Assembly (NCBI GenBank): GCA_026417795.1
Contig: JAOACP010000014.1
Span: forward strand, 1-49,446
From: Thermanaerothrix sp.
GTDB lineage: Bacteria; Synergistota; Synergistia; Synergistales; Synergistaceae
Length of the DNA stretch: 49,446 nucleotides
Reading direction: 5' to 3'
The translations under genes were made by a program, and so were the position numbers. Positions 42,089 to 49,446 of the stretch are shown in pieces. Position 1 is the first letter of the stretch. Each line of letters opens with the position of its first letter. The notes beneath the pieces are model-generated. The model saw nothing but the letters and a program-made list of their open reading frames with translations, searched no databases and was not told where the DNA came from.

Positions 42089-44198
42089 CGGACACCTCCG
42101 TAACGTCCCCGCCCTTGGAGGGCTTCTTCCAGGAGGCATAGTCGCACTGGGGGTACCTAGAACAGCCGTAGAAGCTCCTCCCCTTGCCCTTTCCCTTGGA
42201 GGCCTTCCTCACCACCAAAACCCCTTCGCCGCACTTGGGGCACTGAAATCCCGTGGAGGTCTCCTTGCGCTTGGTGAACCGGCACTCGGGATAACCGCTG
42301 CACCCCACGAACTCCCCGAACCGGCCTCGCTTAACCACCAGGGGCCTGCCGCAGTCGGGGCACAGCTCCCCGGTCTGCTCCGGCGGGACCGACATCCTCT
42401 CGGCGGACCGCTGCACCTGCTCAAGCTTCTCCTCAAAGGGGCCGTAAAACTCCTCTATGGGGCGCCTCCACTCCAGCTCCCCCGCCTCTATTAGGTCCAG
42501 CTGGTCCTCCATTCGGGCGGTGAAGTCCACCTGCACCACCTCCGGGAAGTGCCTAACCAGGAAGGAGTTCACGTACCTTCCAAGGGTGGTGGGGGCAAGG
42601 CGCTTCTCCTCGTCCCGGTCCACGTAACCCCGGTCCGATAGGGTCTCGATTATGGTGGCGTAGGTGGAGGGCCTTCCTATGCCCTTCTCCTCCAGCTCCT
42701 TTATGAGCCCCGCCTCGGTGTACCGACCCGGCGGCTGGGTGAAGCGCTGCTCAAGCCTCACTTCCCCTGCCTTAAGCTCCTCCCCCTCCCTGGCGGAGGG
42801 CACGTCCTTGTCCTTAACCCCCAAGGGCCACAGGACTCCCCAGCCCTGAAAGACCACCTCCACCCCGGAACACTTAAGCCCCAAGGTTCCGCACCGGACC
42901 TCCAGGGTGTTGGTCCGCACCTTGGCGTCCGCCATCTGGCTCGCCACCGCCCGCCTCCATATGAGGTCGTAAAGCCGGTACTGCTCCGTGGTAAGGTGCT
43001 CCCTCAAAGCCTCAGGCTCCAAAGTAACGTCGGTGGGCCGTATGGCCTCGTGGGCGTCCTGGCTCCTGCCCTTCTGGGAGAACTGGTTGGGCCCCTTGGA
43101 AAGGTTCTCCTCCCCGAAACGGCCCGCCACGTAGGACCTGAAGGCTCCTACGGCCTCGTCGGAGAGCCTAAGGCTGTCGGTCCTCATGTAGGTTATGAGC
43201 CCCACCGGGCCCCTGCCAGGTATCTCAACCCCCTCGAAGAGGGACTGGGCGATCCTCATGGTCCTCCTGGGGCCGTAACCCAGCCGCCTTGAGGCCTCCT
43301 GCTGCAGGGTGCTGGTCTTAAAGGGGGGCATGGGACGCCTTAAGCCCTCACGGCTCTTGAAGGAGGCCACCACCAGCGGGTTGGCCCCTATAAGATCCCT
43401 CACCCGCTCCGCCTCGGAGCGGTCCTTGAGCCTTAAGGGCCTGCCGTCCTCCCGCTCAAGCTTCAAAGTGTAGCTCCTTCCGTCCTCCGAAAGGGCGTCC
43501 ACCTCCACCAGCCAGTACTCCTCTGGCACGAAGGCGTCTATCTCATCCTGCCTTTCGCACACCAGCCTCAATGCCACCGACTGCACCCTGCCGGCGCTTA
43601 AGCCCCGCTGGAGCTTGGACCAGAGCAGGGGGCTAAGCTTGTAGCCCACCAGGCGGTCCAGCACCCTCCTGGCCTGCTGGGCGTACACCTTGTTCATGTC
43701 CAGGTTGTCCACGTCCTCCAGGGCCGCCGCCACCCCCGCGGGGGTTATCTCGTGGACCCTAACCCGGCAGGGGGAGGCGAGGTCCACCCCAAGCAGCGTC
43801 CCAAGGTGCCAGGCTATGGCCTCTCCCTCCCGGTCCGGGTCCGAGGCCAGCAAAACCCGCTCAGCCCCCTTGGCCAGCTCCTTAAGACGCTTTATCAGCG
43901 GGGCCTTACCCCTCACCTGGATGTACTCGGGCTCAAAGCGGTTGTCCACGTCGACCCCAAGCCTTCCCTTGGGAAGGTCCATCACGTGCCCCAGGCTAGC
44001 CTCCACGGTGTACCCCGACCCCAACATCTTGCCCAGGCTCTTGGCCTTGGTGGGGGACTCCACCACCACCAGGGTGCCTCCCGTTGCACCCTTAAGGGCG
44101 GACTCCCCGCGGGATCCCTTGGCCCCCCCCTTAGCAGAAGGGGGCTTCTTCTTGGAAGAAGAGGCCCCAGCAGCCTTGGAAGCACCCTTTGCGGCCAT
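42078..44198 (-). CDS. topA: DNA topoisomerase I
   Basis: TopA relaxes negative supercoils. The 706-residue protein has a Lys/Ala/Ser-rich N-terminal tail of about 40 residues, then the Toprim domain (VVVESPTKAKSLGKML, SDPDREGEAIAWHL), the active-site Tyr337 in GLITYMRTDSLRLS, and DRGYVDRDEEKRLAPT. At the C-terminus are two zinc-binding four-Cys modules (CPDCGRPL...CSGYPEC and CPKCGEG...CSRYPQC). The basic tail is unusual and may aid DNA contact. It follows the 89-residue gene by two bases. Confidence 0.97.
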   Translation of the reverse strand: MAAKGASKAAGASSSKKKPPSAKGGAKGSRGESALKGATGGTLVVVESPTKAKSLGKMLGSGYTVEASLGHVMDLPKGRLGVDVDNRFEPEYIQVRGKAPLIKRLKELAKGAERVLLASDPDREGEAIAWHLGTLLGVDLASPCRVRVHEITPAGVAAALEDVDNLDMNKVYAQQARRVLDRLVGYKLSPLLWSKLQRGLSAGRVQSVALRLVCERQDEIDAFVPEEYWLVEVDALSEDGRSYTLKLEREDGRPLRLKDRSEAERVRDLIGANPLVVASFKSREGLRRPMPPFKTSTLQQEASRRLGYGPRRTMRIAQSLFEGVEIPGRGPVGLITYMRTDSLRLSDEAVGAFRSYVAGRFGEENLSKGPNQFSQKGRSQDAHEAIRPTDVTLEPEALREHLTTEQYRLYDLIWRRAVASQMADAKVRTNTLEVRCGTLGLKCSGVEVVFQGWGVLWPLGVKDKDVPSAREGEELKAGEVRLEQRFTQPPGRYTEAGLIKELEEKGIGRPSTYATIIETLSDRGYVDRDEEKRLAPTTLGRYVNSFLVRHFPEVVQVDFTARMEDQLDLIEAGELEWRRPIEEFYGPFEEKLEQVQRSAERMSVPPEQTGELCPDCGRPLVVKRGRFGEFVGCSGYPECRFTKRKETSTGFQCPKCGEGVLVVRKASKGKGKGRSFYGCSRYPQCDYASWKKPSKGGDVTEVSDEV

Positions 44199-44200
44199 GG

Positions 44201-44470
44201 TCAGCAGACCCTCCCAAAGCCCATGAGATCGTCCGACACCTCATCAACCCCCATCAAGGGGCTCAGCCGGTCCATGCCCCTGTCCAAGATCTCCGAAAAC
44301 CGGTCCCCGTCAAGGGAAAGGCCCGTGGCCCTGAAAAGCAGCACCGACTCCAGCAAGGCCCTCTCCATGACCTCCCTGGGGAAGCCCATGTGCAAAAGGG
44401 TGTAGAAGAGCGACGCCGCCTCCGGCTTAAGGGCTGCCCTCTCCAGGGAAGAAAGTATCCTGAACTCCAT
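44201..44470 (-). CDS. Hypothetical small protein between dprA and topA
   Basis: Not recognised. The 89-residue protein looks mainly helical (MEFRILSSLERAALKPEAAS, EVMERALLESVLLFRA) with an acidic C-terminal part. It ends three bases before topA. In proteobacteria a DUF494 gene (smg) lies between dprA and topA; this product shares the position but I see no convincing sequence match. The GGAGGTG in front of the ATG is a good ribosome site, so it is likely expressed. Its upstream gap of 136 bases holds only a short hairpin (GGCTC/GAGCC) without a T-run. Confidence 0.6.
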   Translation of the reverse strand: MEFRILSSLERAALKPEAASLFYTLLHMGFPREVMERALLESVLLFRATGLSLDGDRFSEILDRGMDRLSPLMGVDEVSDDLMGFGRVC

Positions 44471-44588
44471 GAAACACCTCCGAAAAAATTTTGATGGGGC
44501 CTCCTATTAAGGCTCGGCAAGAGCCCGCCGGGGTGCCGAAGGCCCCTGCAACCTAAGCCCCATCTACCATAAAGCCTCATTCTATTAA

Positions 44589-44615
44589 CCTAAAAATCGC
44601 TAAACCCTAAAAATC
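44589..44615. repeat. Short direct repeat at the dprA end
   Basis: CCTAAAAATC occurs twice on the plus strand, at 44589-44598 and 44606-44615, 17 bases apart, across the dprA stop codon. It could be a regulator-binding site or chance in an AT-rich spot. No function is assigned. Confidence 0.35.
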
Positions 44616-45743
44616 CTCGCCACGCAACCCTTCAAGACCATTGGGGGTCAGGCTGAAACGCCCGGGGAAGGGGCTGTACACCAGCCCTCGGGCCTCCAAA
44701 AGGCTAAGGCGGCTCATCAAGCCGGCGGCGCCGATTTTACATTCAACAGCCAGGTTGTCAACAGTCCGATCCCCCTTTTGGGCAAGGAGGTCCAATATGG
44801 TCCTGTCCACGGGATCCAAGGGTTTTCCCTTATTGTCGGCCTCTCCGTCCTCATCCTTCTTGGGGCATCCCCCAAGGCCCAACAGGCCTATGTCCGCCAA
44901 CGCCAGGGCCCCATCGTATATGAGCATGTTGGACCCCTCGCAGCCCGCCTCCCCGATCCTGCCGGGAACGGCCCAAACCTCCCGCCCAAGCTCCAGGGCA
45001 TGGGACGCGGTTATGATGGCCCCGCTCCTCCTCGGGGCCTCCACCACCACGGTCTTGCCCGCCAGGGCCGCCAGTATCCGGTTCCTAAGGGGAAAGCGCC
45101 ACTGGGCTCCCTTCGTGCCAAGGGGATACTCGCTCATGAGGCATCCACTTTGGGCTATGCTCCGGAAGAGCTCCCCGTGGGAGGAGGGGAACACCACGTC
45201 CACCCCCGTGCCAAGCACCGCGCAGGTGGGGCCGCCGGCGCTCAAGGCCCCTCCGTGGGCGGCGCCGTCAATCCCCGCGGCGCCGCCGCTTAAGGTCCAT
45301 ATCCCACGGGAACCCAGGGCCTCGCCTATGCACCGAGCCACCGTCAACCCGTAGCCCGACGCCTTGCGGGTGCCCACCACCGCAACCGCCCGGTCCAAAC
45401 TCCCCGGAACCCTTCTTAAGGTACCCTTCACGTACAACACCGCCGGGGGGGACTTTAGATCCATGAGTTGACCGGGATAACCCTCCTGCCCCATGAACAC
45501 AAGGTCCACCCCAATGCCGCAACACCGCTCCATCTCCTCATCGGCCCAAGGGGACGAGAACAGGGACCGGGCCTTGGGGAAAAGCTCCTCCCTGAAGCCC
45601 CCCTGAACAAAGGCCCCTCGGCTCCTTAAAAGCTCCTGGGGCAGCCGGCCCTTCTCCATCCACATGCGAAGGTGGTACCCCGCCCGACCCTCGAAGAGCC
45701 GGTTAAGGCACAGAAGGGCCCGCATGAAGTCAAGGTCCTTCAT
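44607..45743 (-). CDS. dprA: DNA-processing protein DprA
   Basis: DprA binds single-stranded DNA during natural transformation and loads RecA. The 378-residue protein has an N-terminal helical domain (about 1-75) and the Rossmann-like core with AVVGTRKASGYGLTVA, TLSGGAAGIDGAAHGGAL, CAVLGTGVDVVFPSSH, SEYPLGTKGAQWRFPLRNRI and VVEAPRRSGAIITASHALE. A C-terminal winged helix follows (about 310-370). The ATG overlaps the comM stop as ATGA. It is followed by the 89-residue gene and topA. Confidence 0.96.
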   Translation of the reverse strand: MKDLDFMRALLCLNRLFEGRAGYHLRMWMEKGRLPQELLRSRGAFVQGGFREELFPKARSLFSSPWADEEMERCCGIGVDLVFMGQEGYPGQLMDLKSPPAVLYVKGTLRRVPGSLDRAVAVVGTRKASGYGLTVARCIGEALGSRGIWTLSGGAAGIDGAAHGGALSAGGPTCAVLGTGVDVVFPSSHGELFRSIAQSGCLMSEYPLGTKGAQWRFPLRNRILAALAGKTVVVEAPRRSGAIITASHALELGREVWAVPGRIGEAGCEGSNMLIYDGALALADIGLLGLGGCPKKDEDGEADNKGKPLDPVDRTILDLLAQKGDRTVDNLAVECKIGAAGLMSRLSLLEARGLVYSPFPGRFSLTPNGLEGLRGEDF

Positions 45744-47245
45744 GGCATGGCCTCCTGCCGGTTCCGATAGGACAGGGCCTCCGCCACGTGGGGTCCCTCA
45801 ACCTTGAAAGAGCCCGCCAGGTCCGCCACGGTCCTGGCCACCCGGAGCACCCGGCTCAGCCCCCGTCCGCTGAGCCCAAAGGCCCCCACCGCCTCCTTGA
45901 GCATCTCCCTTGCCTCCCTGGTAAGGCCCGCATGCCTTCGGAGGACCCCCTCGGGCACCTCGGAGTTGCAGAGGTACCCCAGCGCCTCCCACCGGGCCCG
46001 CTGAACCTCCCTTGCCGCCATGACCCTCTCCCTCACCGCTGCGCTTGGCTCCCCATCCACCGCGGAGGCCTCCATGAGCTCCCCAGGGGTGAGGCGCGGA
46101 ACGTTGAGGTGCATATCTATCCTGTCCAGTATGGGCCCCGACAGCCTCCGCCTGTAGCGGTGTATCTCCCCGGGGCCGCAGCGGCAGCGGCCTTTGGGAT
46201 CCCCCAGGTAGCCGCAGGGACAGGGGTTGGCGGAGCAGACCAGGAGGACCCTGCAGGGGTACTCCACGGTGCCGGAGGATCGGCTAACCCTTATGAAGCC
46301 GTCCTCCAAGGGCCCCCTCATGGCCTCGATCACATCCCTTTGAAACTCCGGGAACTCGTCCAGGAACAGAACCCCCCGGTGGGCAAGGCTTATCTCCCCG
46401 GGCCTCAACGATGAACCGCCCCCGCATATGGCCACCGCGCTGGCGGTGGGATGCACCGGCCTGAAGGGCCTTGCCCTGCTGGGCCGGCGATCAAGCCCCG
46501 CCACGCTGTGGACCGCCATGACCTCTATCATCTCCGAGTCCCCAAGGGGGGGAAGGATGCCCTTGAGGGCCTTGGCCAGCATGGTCTTCCCGGCCCCCGG
46601 GGGACCTACCATCATCAGGTTGTGGTGCCCCGCGGCGGCCACTTCCAGGGCCCGCTTGGCCATCACGTGTCCCCTCACGTCCCCCATGTCCACCTCCGGA
46701 AGGTCGGGAAGCTCCTCGTCCTTCTCCCTTTCAAAGCGGGGTATCGCCGCCTCCCCCTTGAGGTGGCGCAGCACCTCCTCAAGGGTCGATGCACCGTAGA
46801 TCTGAGCCCCGCTGACCATGGCGGCCTCCTGGGCGTTATCCAGCGGAAGGAAGAGGGGGACTCCAAGCCTTTTAGCCAGAAGGGCCGCCGGCAGGGCCCC
46901 CCGTACCGCCCGGAGCCTCCCGTCCAGCGACAGCTCCCCTATGAAGACCGCCCCCCTAAGGGGCAGCGGACAGCCCGCCGCGTCCATCATGGCAAGCCCC
47001 ATGGGAAGGTCCAGGAGGGCCCCCTCCTTGGGCACGTCCGCCGGAGCCAGGTTCACGGTGACCCGCCCCTTAAGGGACACCCCAATGGACCTAAGGGCCC
47101 CCCTCACCCTCTCCCTAGCTTCCCTCACCGAAGCGTCCGGAAGCCCCACCACGTTTATGGAAAAGAGCCCCCCGGTTATCTGGACCTCCACCTCCACCGG
47201 CAGAGCCTCTATGCCCCTAAGGGTCACTCCCAAAGCCAGGCTCAA
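45740..47245 (-). CDS. comM: ComM/YifB family AAA+ ATPase
   Basis: ComM is a helicase-type AAA+ protein that aids branch migration in natural transformation. The 501-residue protein has the N-terminal Lon-S5-like region (ITGGLFSINVVGLPDASVREARERV), the Mg-chelatase-like ATPase with GPPGAGKTMLAKAL and LFLDEFPEFQRDVIEAMRG, and a zinc-like Cys cluster (NPCPCGYLGDPKGRCRCGPG). The start is a TTG with GGGGGGTG upstream, just after yraN. With dprA downstream it makes a small DNA-uptake block, although no uptake pilus genes are seen. Confidence 0.95.
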   Translation of the reverse strand: MSLALGVTLRGIEALPVEVEVQITGGLFSINVVGLPDASVREARERVRGALRSIGVSLKGRVTVNLAPADVPKEGALLDLPMGLAMMDAAGCPLPLRGAVFIGELSLDGRLRAVRGALPAALLAKRLGVPLFLPLDNAQEAAMVSGAQIYGASTLEEVLRHLKGEAAIPRFEREKDEELPDLPEVDMGDVRGHVMAKRALEVAAAGHHNLMMVGPPGAGKTMLAKALKGILPPLGDSEMIEVMAVHSVAGLDRRPSRARPFRPVHPTASAVAICGGGSSLRPGEISLAHRGVLFLDEFPEFQRDVIEAMRGPLEDGFIRVSRSSGTVEYPCRVLLVCSANPCPCGYLGDPKGRCRCGPGEIHRYRRRLSGPILDRIDMHLNVPRLTPGELMEASAVDGEPSAAVRERVMAAREVQRARWEALGYLCNSEVPEGVLRRHAGLTREAREMLKEAVGAFGLSGRGLSRVLRVARTVADLAGSFKVEGPHVAEALSYRNRQEAMP

Positions 47246-47252
47246 AGGCCCA

Positions 47253-47633
47253 TCACCCCCCGGTTATGTCCCGGTAAAGCTCAAAGCTGAACCCCGAAGG
47301 CCCCTCCTCTATGGCCAACAGGTCTATCCTATAGCTCCCGGAGAAGTCCCTGGACTCCGCAAAGGCCCTGGCGGCCATCTCAAGGCGCCGGAGCTTCCTT
47401 GGCCCCACCGTGTCCGCCGCGCCCTGGAAGGGGTTGGCCTTCCTAAGGCGCACCTCCACGAAGACCAGCTGGGAACCGTCGTGGGCCACTATGTCTATCT
47501 CCCCGAAGGGATACCGTACGTTGCGCTCCAGCACCCGCCAGCCCATCTCCACAAGGTACCTGGCCCCCATGCGCTCCCCCAGGGCCCCCCTTAAAGGGGC
47601 GCTGCCCCCTCTGGCAGGGCCGCTACCTGCCAC
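47253..47633 (-). CDS. YraN/UPF0102 endonuclease-like protein
   Basis: A 126-residue UPF0102 protein with a restriction-endonuclease-like fold. The family pattern is present: GERMGARYLVEMGWRVLERN, GEIDIVAHDGSQLVFVEVR with the catalytic-type E-D-E residues, and a KLRRLEMAARAF helix. The cellular role of the family is not settled. The start is GTG at 47633, with GGAGAGGAGGG six bases upstream, overlapping the FlhB-like gene by 11 bases. Confidence 0.9.
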   Translation of the reverse strand: MAGSGPARGGSAPLRGALGERMGARYLVEMGWRVLERNVRYPFGEIDIVAHDGSQLVFVEVRLRKANPFQGAADTVGPRKLRRLEMAARAFAESRDFSGSYRIDLLAIEEGPSGFSFELYRDITGG

Positions 47634-47910
47634 CGGAAGCCCTCCTCTCCATCTCCATCACGAAGGCCAGCACCTTCGCCACCGCCCCGTAAAGCTCCGG
47701 CGGGATCTCGTCCCCCACCTCCAGGGCCAGAAGGGCGCTCACCAGCGCCGCGTCCTCCACTATGGGAACGCTGGCCTCCCGGGCCACCTCCAATATCTTA
47801 TCCGCCAGGCGCCCCCTACCGGAGGCCACCACCACCGGCGCGTCATCCCTATCCTTGTCGTACCTTAAAGCCGCCGCCTTCCGCACCCTAGGAGGACCGC
47901 CCTTGGACAT
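47623..47910 (-). CDS. FlhB C-terminal-domain-like protein (YlqH/FhlX type)
   Basis: A 95-residue soluble protein that matches the FlhB cytoplasmic domain after the cleavage loop: AAALRYDKDRDDAPVVVASG, IVEDAALVSALLALEVGDEIPPELYGAVAKVLAFV, close to FlhB residues of the window's own flhB. It has no membrane part and no NPTH motif. Bacillus subtilis has the same stand-alone protein (YlqH) at the same place, where it can replace the FlhB C-domain to a degree. It probably takes part in flagellar export switching. It lies between a FliK-like gene and yraN. Confidence 0.9.
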   Translation of the reverse strand: MSKGGPPRVRKAAALRYDKDRDDAPVVVASGRGRLADKILEVAREASVPIVEDAALVSALLALEVGDEIPPELYGAVAKVLAFVMEMERRASGGR

Positions 47911-47913
47911 AGC

Positions 47914-48936
47914 TTACGCCTCCATGTCTATGGGTCTTGGGGTCATGGAGGGCTTGGGCCTCCTCGAGGAGGCGGACACGTGGGACACCTTGAGCCCGCC
48001 GGAGGACAGGTCCTCCTTGAGCTCCCCAAGGTGGTGCCTCATGAGCTCCACGCCTCTGGAGGAGTCCGCCCTAAGGTCGACGCCGATGAGGTTGTTCATG
48101 AAGGCCACCCACCCCTCCGTCCTTCCCAGGTTATCCCCCTCAACCTCGAAGAACACCGAATAGGCCCGTCTTCCGCCCTTCATCGTCTCGGAGAACACCA
48201 CCCGGGCCATGGGCCCATCCTCGCCGGCGGGCCAGAAGGCGGGGGCCATAAGGGGCTCCTCGGTGGACCAGCGGACCGGGGTTGAGGCCCATCGATGGGC
48301 CTTGAGAAACCTCAACGCCTCGGGGTCCTCCCGGAAGAGCTCCTCAAGGCTTCCCACGCCCTTAGTAGAGTTTTTAAGTTTAAGGCGCTCCCGCACCCTC
48401 TTCCAAAGGGTGAGCGCCGCCTGGGGCGCCAGGGCCATGTACCATCCCATGGCCTTGACGGATTCCTGGGTCACCGGAAGCCCCCTGGCAAAGAGCTCCA
48501 CCGCCGCGGGCAGGTCCTCGTGGGCGCCGCCGGAGGCCATCCAGGCCTGTCTAAGACCCCAAAGGGAGTCCAGATCGGCGGGAAGGCGCCGCAGGATGAG
48601 CGCCTGAGCCAGGGGACGGTCCCTCATTGGAAACCGGGAAAGCAGCTCCAGATCCTCTTGCCTGAGCCTTAAAAGGGGCACCTCCCCCGACGCGTCCCAC
48701 AGGGCCCTGAAACGCTGCCCCGGAAAGAGGGGCACCGACGACTGGGCCCAAAGGGTCCTGCCTGAAACCCGCACCTGAACCATGGAGCCCTCGGACCGAA
48801 GGACCAGCCCATCCACCTCCTGGCCGTCCTTTATGGCCTTAAGGTCCTGGGATCGGACCTCCCGGGACTGTCCTACGGGCCCCAGGTCTCCCCCTTGAGA
48901 ACCCCCTGATCTTATGCCTCCAACGTCGTATCCCAT
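47914..48936 (-). CDS. FliK-like C-domain protein (YlqG position)
   Basis: A 340-residue protein whose C-terminal part (about 225-320) resembles the FliK core domain: RRAYSVFFEVEGDNLGRTEG, VDLRADSSRGVELMRHHLGELKEDL and LSSGGLKVSHVSASS. The rest is helical and unrecognised, with a Gly-rich start. In Bacillus subtilis YlqG occupies this slot before YlqH. The pairing with the FlhB-like gene right after suggests a partner in export control, by inference from FliK-FlhB contact. The ATG at 48936 was taken; a TTG two codons upstream overlaps the rnhB stop. Confidence 0.75.
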   Translation of the reverse strand: MGYDVGGIRSGGSQGGDLGPVGQSREVRSQDLKAIKDGQEVDGLVLRSEGSMVQVRVSGRTLWAQSSVPLFPGQRFRALWDASGEVPLLRLRQEDLELLSRFPMRDRPLAQALILRRLPADLDSLWGLRQAWMASGGAHEDLPAAVELFARGLPVTQESVKAMGWYMALAPQAALTLWKRVRERLKLKNSTKGVGSLEELFREDPEALRFLKAHRWASTPVRWSTEEPLMAPAFWPAGEDGPMARVVFSETMKGGRRAYSVFFEVEGDNLGRTEGWVAFMNNLIGVDLRADSSRGVELMRHHLGELKEDLSSGGLKVSHVSASSRRPKPSMTPRPIDMEA

Positions 48937-48938
48937 GG

Positions 48939-49427
48939 TCAAAGGCCTTTTTTAAACGAAAAGCTCAGCCGATGGACCGGGGAGGGGCCCAGCTCCTCAA
49001 GGAGCCGCCGATGCAGCTCCGTGGGATAGCCCTTGTGCCGGTCAAAGCCATACAGGGGGTACACCCGGTGAAGCCTCTCCATGACCCGGTCCCTAAGTAC
49101 CTTGGCGGCCACCGAGGCGGCCATTATGGCGGGAACCTTGGAGTCCCCCTTCACCACGCACCTCTGGGGGGCCAAAAGACCCTTTATGGGCACCTTGCCG
49201 TCCACGAGCACCAGCTGGGGCCTCACCGGAAGGCGCAAGACCGCCCTCTCCATGGCCCACAGGGAGGCGTTTAGAACGTTCATCCCGTCCACCCTTCTCC
49301 AGGAGGCCGCCTGAACCCCCATGGGCACCTTCATGGAAAGCATCACCTCAAAAAGCCTCTCCCTCTGAGGGCAGGACAGCTTCTTGGAGTCCTTAAGGCC
49401 CAAGGACAGCAGCTCCCGGGCCTCCCT
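48939..49427 (-). CDS. rnhB: Ribonuclease HII, N-terminus missing at contig end
   Basis: RNase HII cuts RNA in RNA-DNA hybrids. Only the last 162 residues are present: LSLGLKDSKKLSCPQRERLF, then the catalytic region LVLVDGKVPI, KGDSKVPAIMAASVAAKVLRDR, and a YPLYGFDRHKGYPTELHRRLL end. The N-terminal part with the first catalytic residues (DEAGRG) is cut off. The frame seems to begin MYKRQ, but those five codons come from sequencing adapter (49428-49446). It is partial, not a short gene. Confidence 0.95.
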   Translation of the reverse strand, partial: REARELLSLGLKDSKKLSCPQRERLFEVMLSMKVPMGVQAASWRRVDGMNVLNASLWAMERAVLRLPVRPQLVLVDGKVPIKGLLAPQRCVVKGDSKVPAIMAASVAAKVLRDRVMERLHRVYPLYGFDRHKGYPTELHRRLLEELGPSPVHRLSFSFKKGL

Positions 49428-49446
49428 CTGTCTCTTATACACATCT
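49428..49446. other. Nextera transposase adapter remnant (assembly artefact)
   Basis: The last 19 bases, CTGTCTCTTATACACATCT, equal the Nextera (Tn5 mosaic end) adapter read-through sequence. It is joined directly to rnhB coding sequence and is not biological. On the minus strand it creates a false GTG start that reads MYKRQ. Confidence 0.97.

Noticed and set aside
44263-44580. 105-residue frame overlapping the gene before topA
   Set aside because: It is a shadow frame rich in Arg, Gly and Trp; the 89-residue frame has the GGAGGTG site.
1-49446. tRNA, rRNA, CRISPR, insertion sequence, phage or attachment site
   Set aside because: Read through for these and saw no cloverleaf-like genes, repeat arrays, transposase genes or long terminal repeats. 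xerC is the only recombinase gene and has a housekeeping position.

Overview
The window is about 49.4 kb of GC-rich bacterial chromosome, and essentially every base is coding. All 52 protein genes I can support lie on the minus strand, so biological reading order runs from the right end (rnhB) to the left end (argH). There is no sign of phage, insertion sequences, CRISPR, rRNA or tRNA. The gene set fits a motile, GC-rich member of the Synergistota (Thermanaerovibrio-like). This is an inference from gene order, from a CodY gene outside the usual Bacillota setting, and from GC content; it has not been tested against a database. The last 19 bases (49428-49446) match the Nextera transposase adapter, so the real contig ends at 49427 inside rnhB.

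Right part (49427 to 37032): rnhB (truncated), a FliK-like gene, an FlhB C-domain-like gene, yraN, comM, dprA, a small unknown gene, topA, trmFO, xerC, hslV, hslU and codY. These cover DNA and RNA maintenance, natural-transformation-type DNA handling, tRNA modification, chromosome dimer resolution, the HslUV protease and a global regulator. A hairpin plus T-run directly follows codY.

Middle part (36883 to 5754): a very large fla/che operon. The order is flgB, flgC, fliE, fliF, fliG, fliH, fliI, fliJ, a lytic transglycosylase, a MotE-like gene, fliK, flgD, flgE, flbD, motA, motB, fliL, fliM, fliY, cheY, fliO, fliP, fliQ, fliR, flhB, flhA, flhF, flhG, a PilZ gene, cheB, cheA, cheC, cheD, an unknown tail-anchored protein and a sigma-28 factor. 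Together they encode the basal body, C-ring, export apparatus, hook and hook control, stator, placement and number control (FlhF/FlhG), chemotaxis signalling and adaptation, and the late-gene sigma factor. Flagellin, hook-filament junction, cap, cheW, cheR and receptor genes are absent here.

Left part (5716 to 117): a FapA/DUF342 gene, three unrecognised genes, an S1-domain RNA-binding protein, a DUF501 protein and argH (arginine biosynthesis), followed by a strong intrinsic terminator at 42-66.

From rnhB to the sigma factor the order closely matches the Bacillus subtilis rnhB-ylqG-ylqH-...-dprA-topA-trmFO-xerC-hslVU-codY-fla/che-sigD region. Genes overlap or nearly touch throughout, with many GTG and TTG starts, which suggests heavy translational coupling. 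The most notable points are a FlgE with the Lys/Cys-Asn pattern known from spirochaete lysinoalanine hook crosslinking, a divergent CodY effector pocket, an FlhB cleavage loop reading NPVH, a flagellar-operon lytic transglycosylase with no signal peptide, and a FliY whose phosphatase motifs look dead beside an intact CheC.
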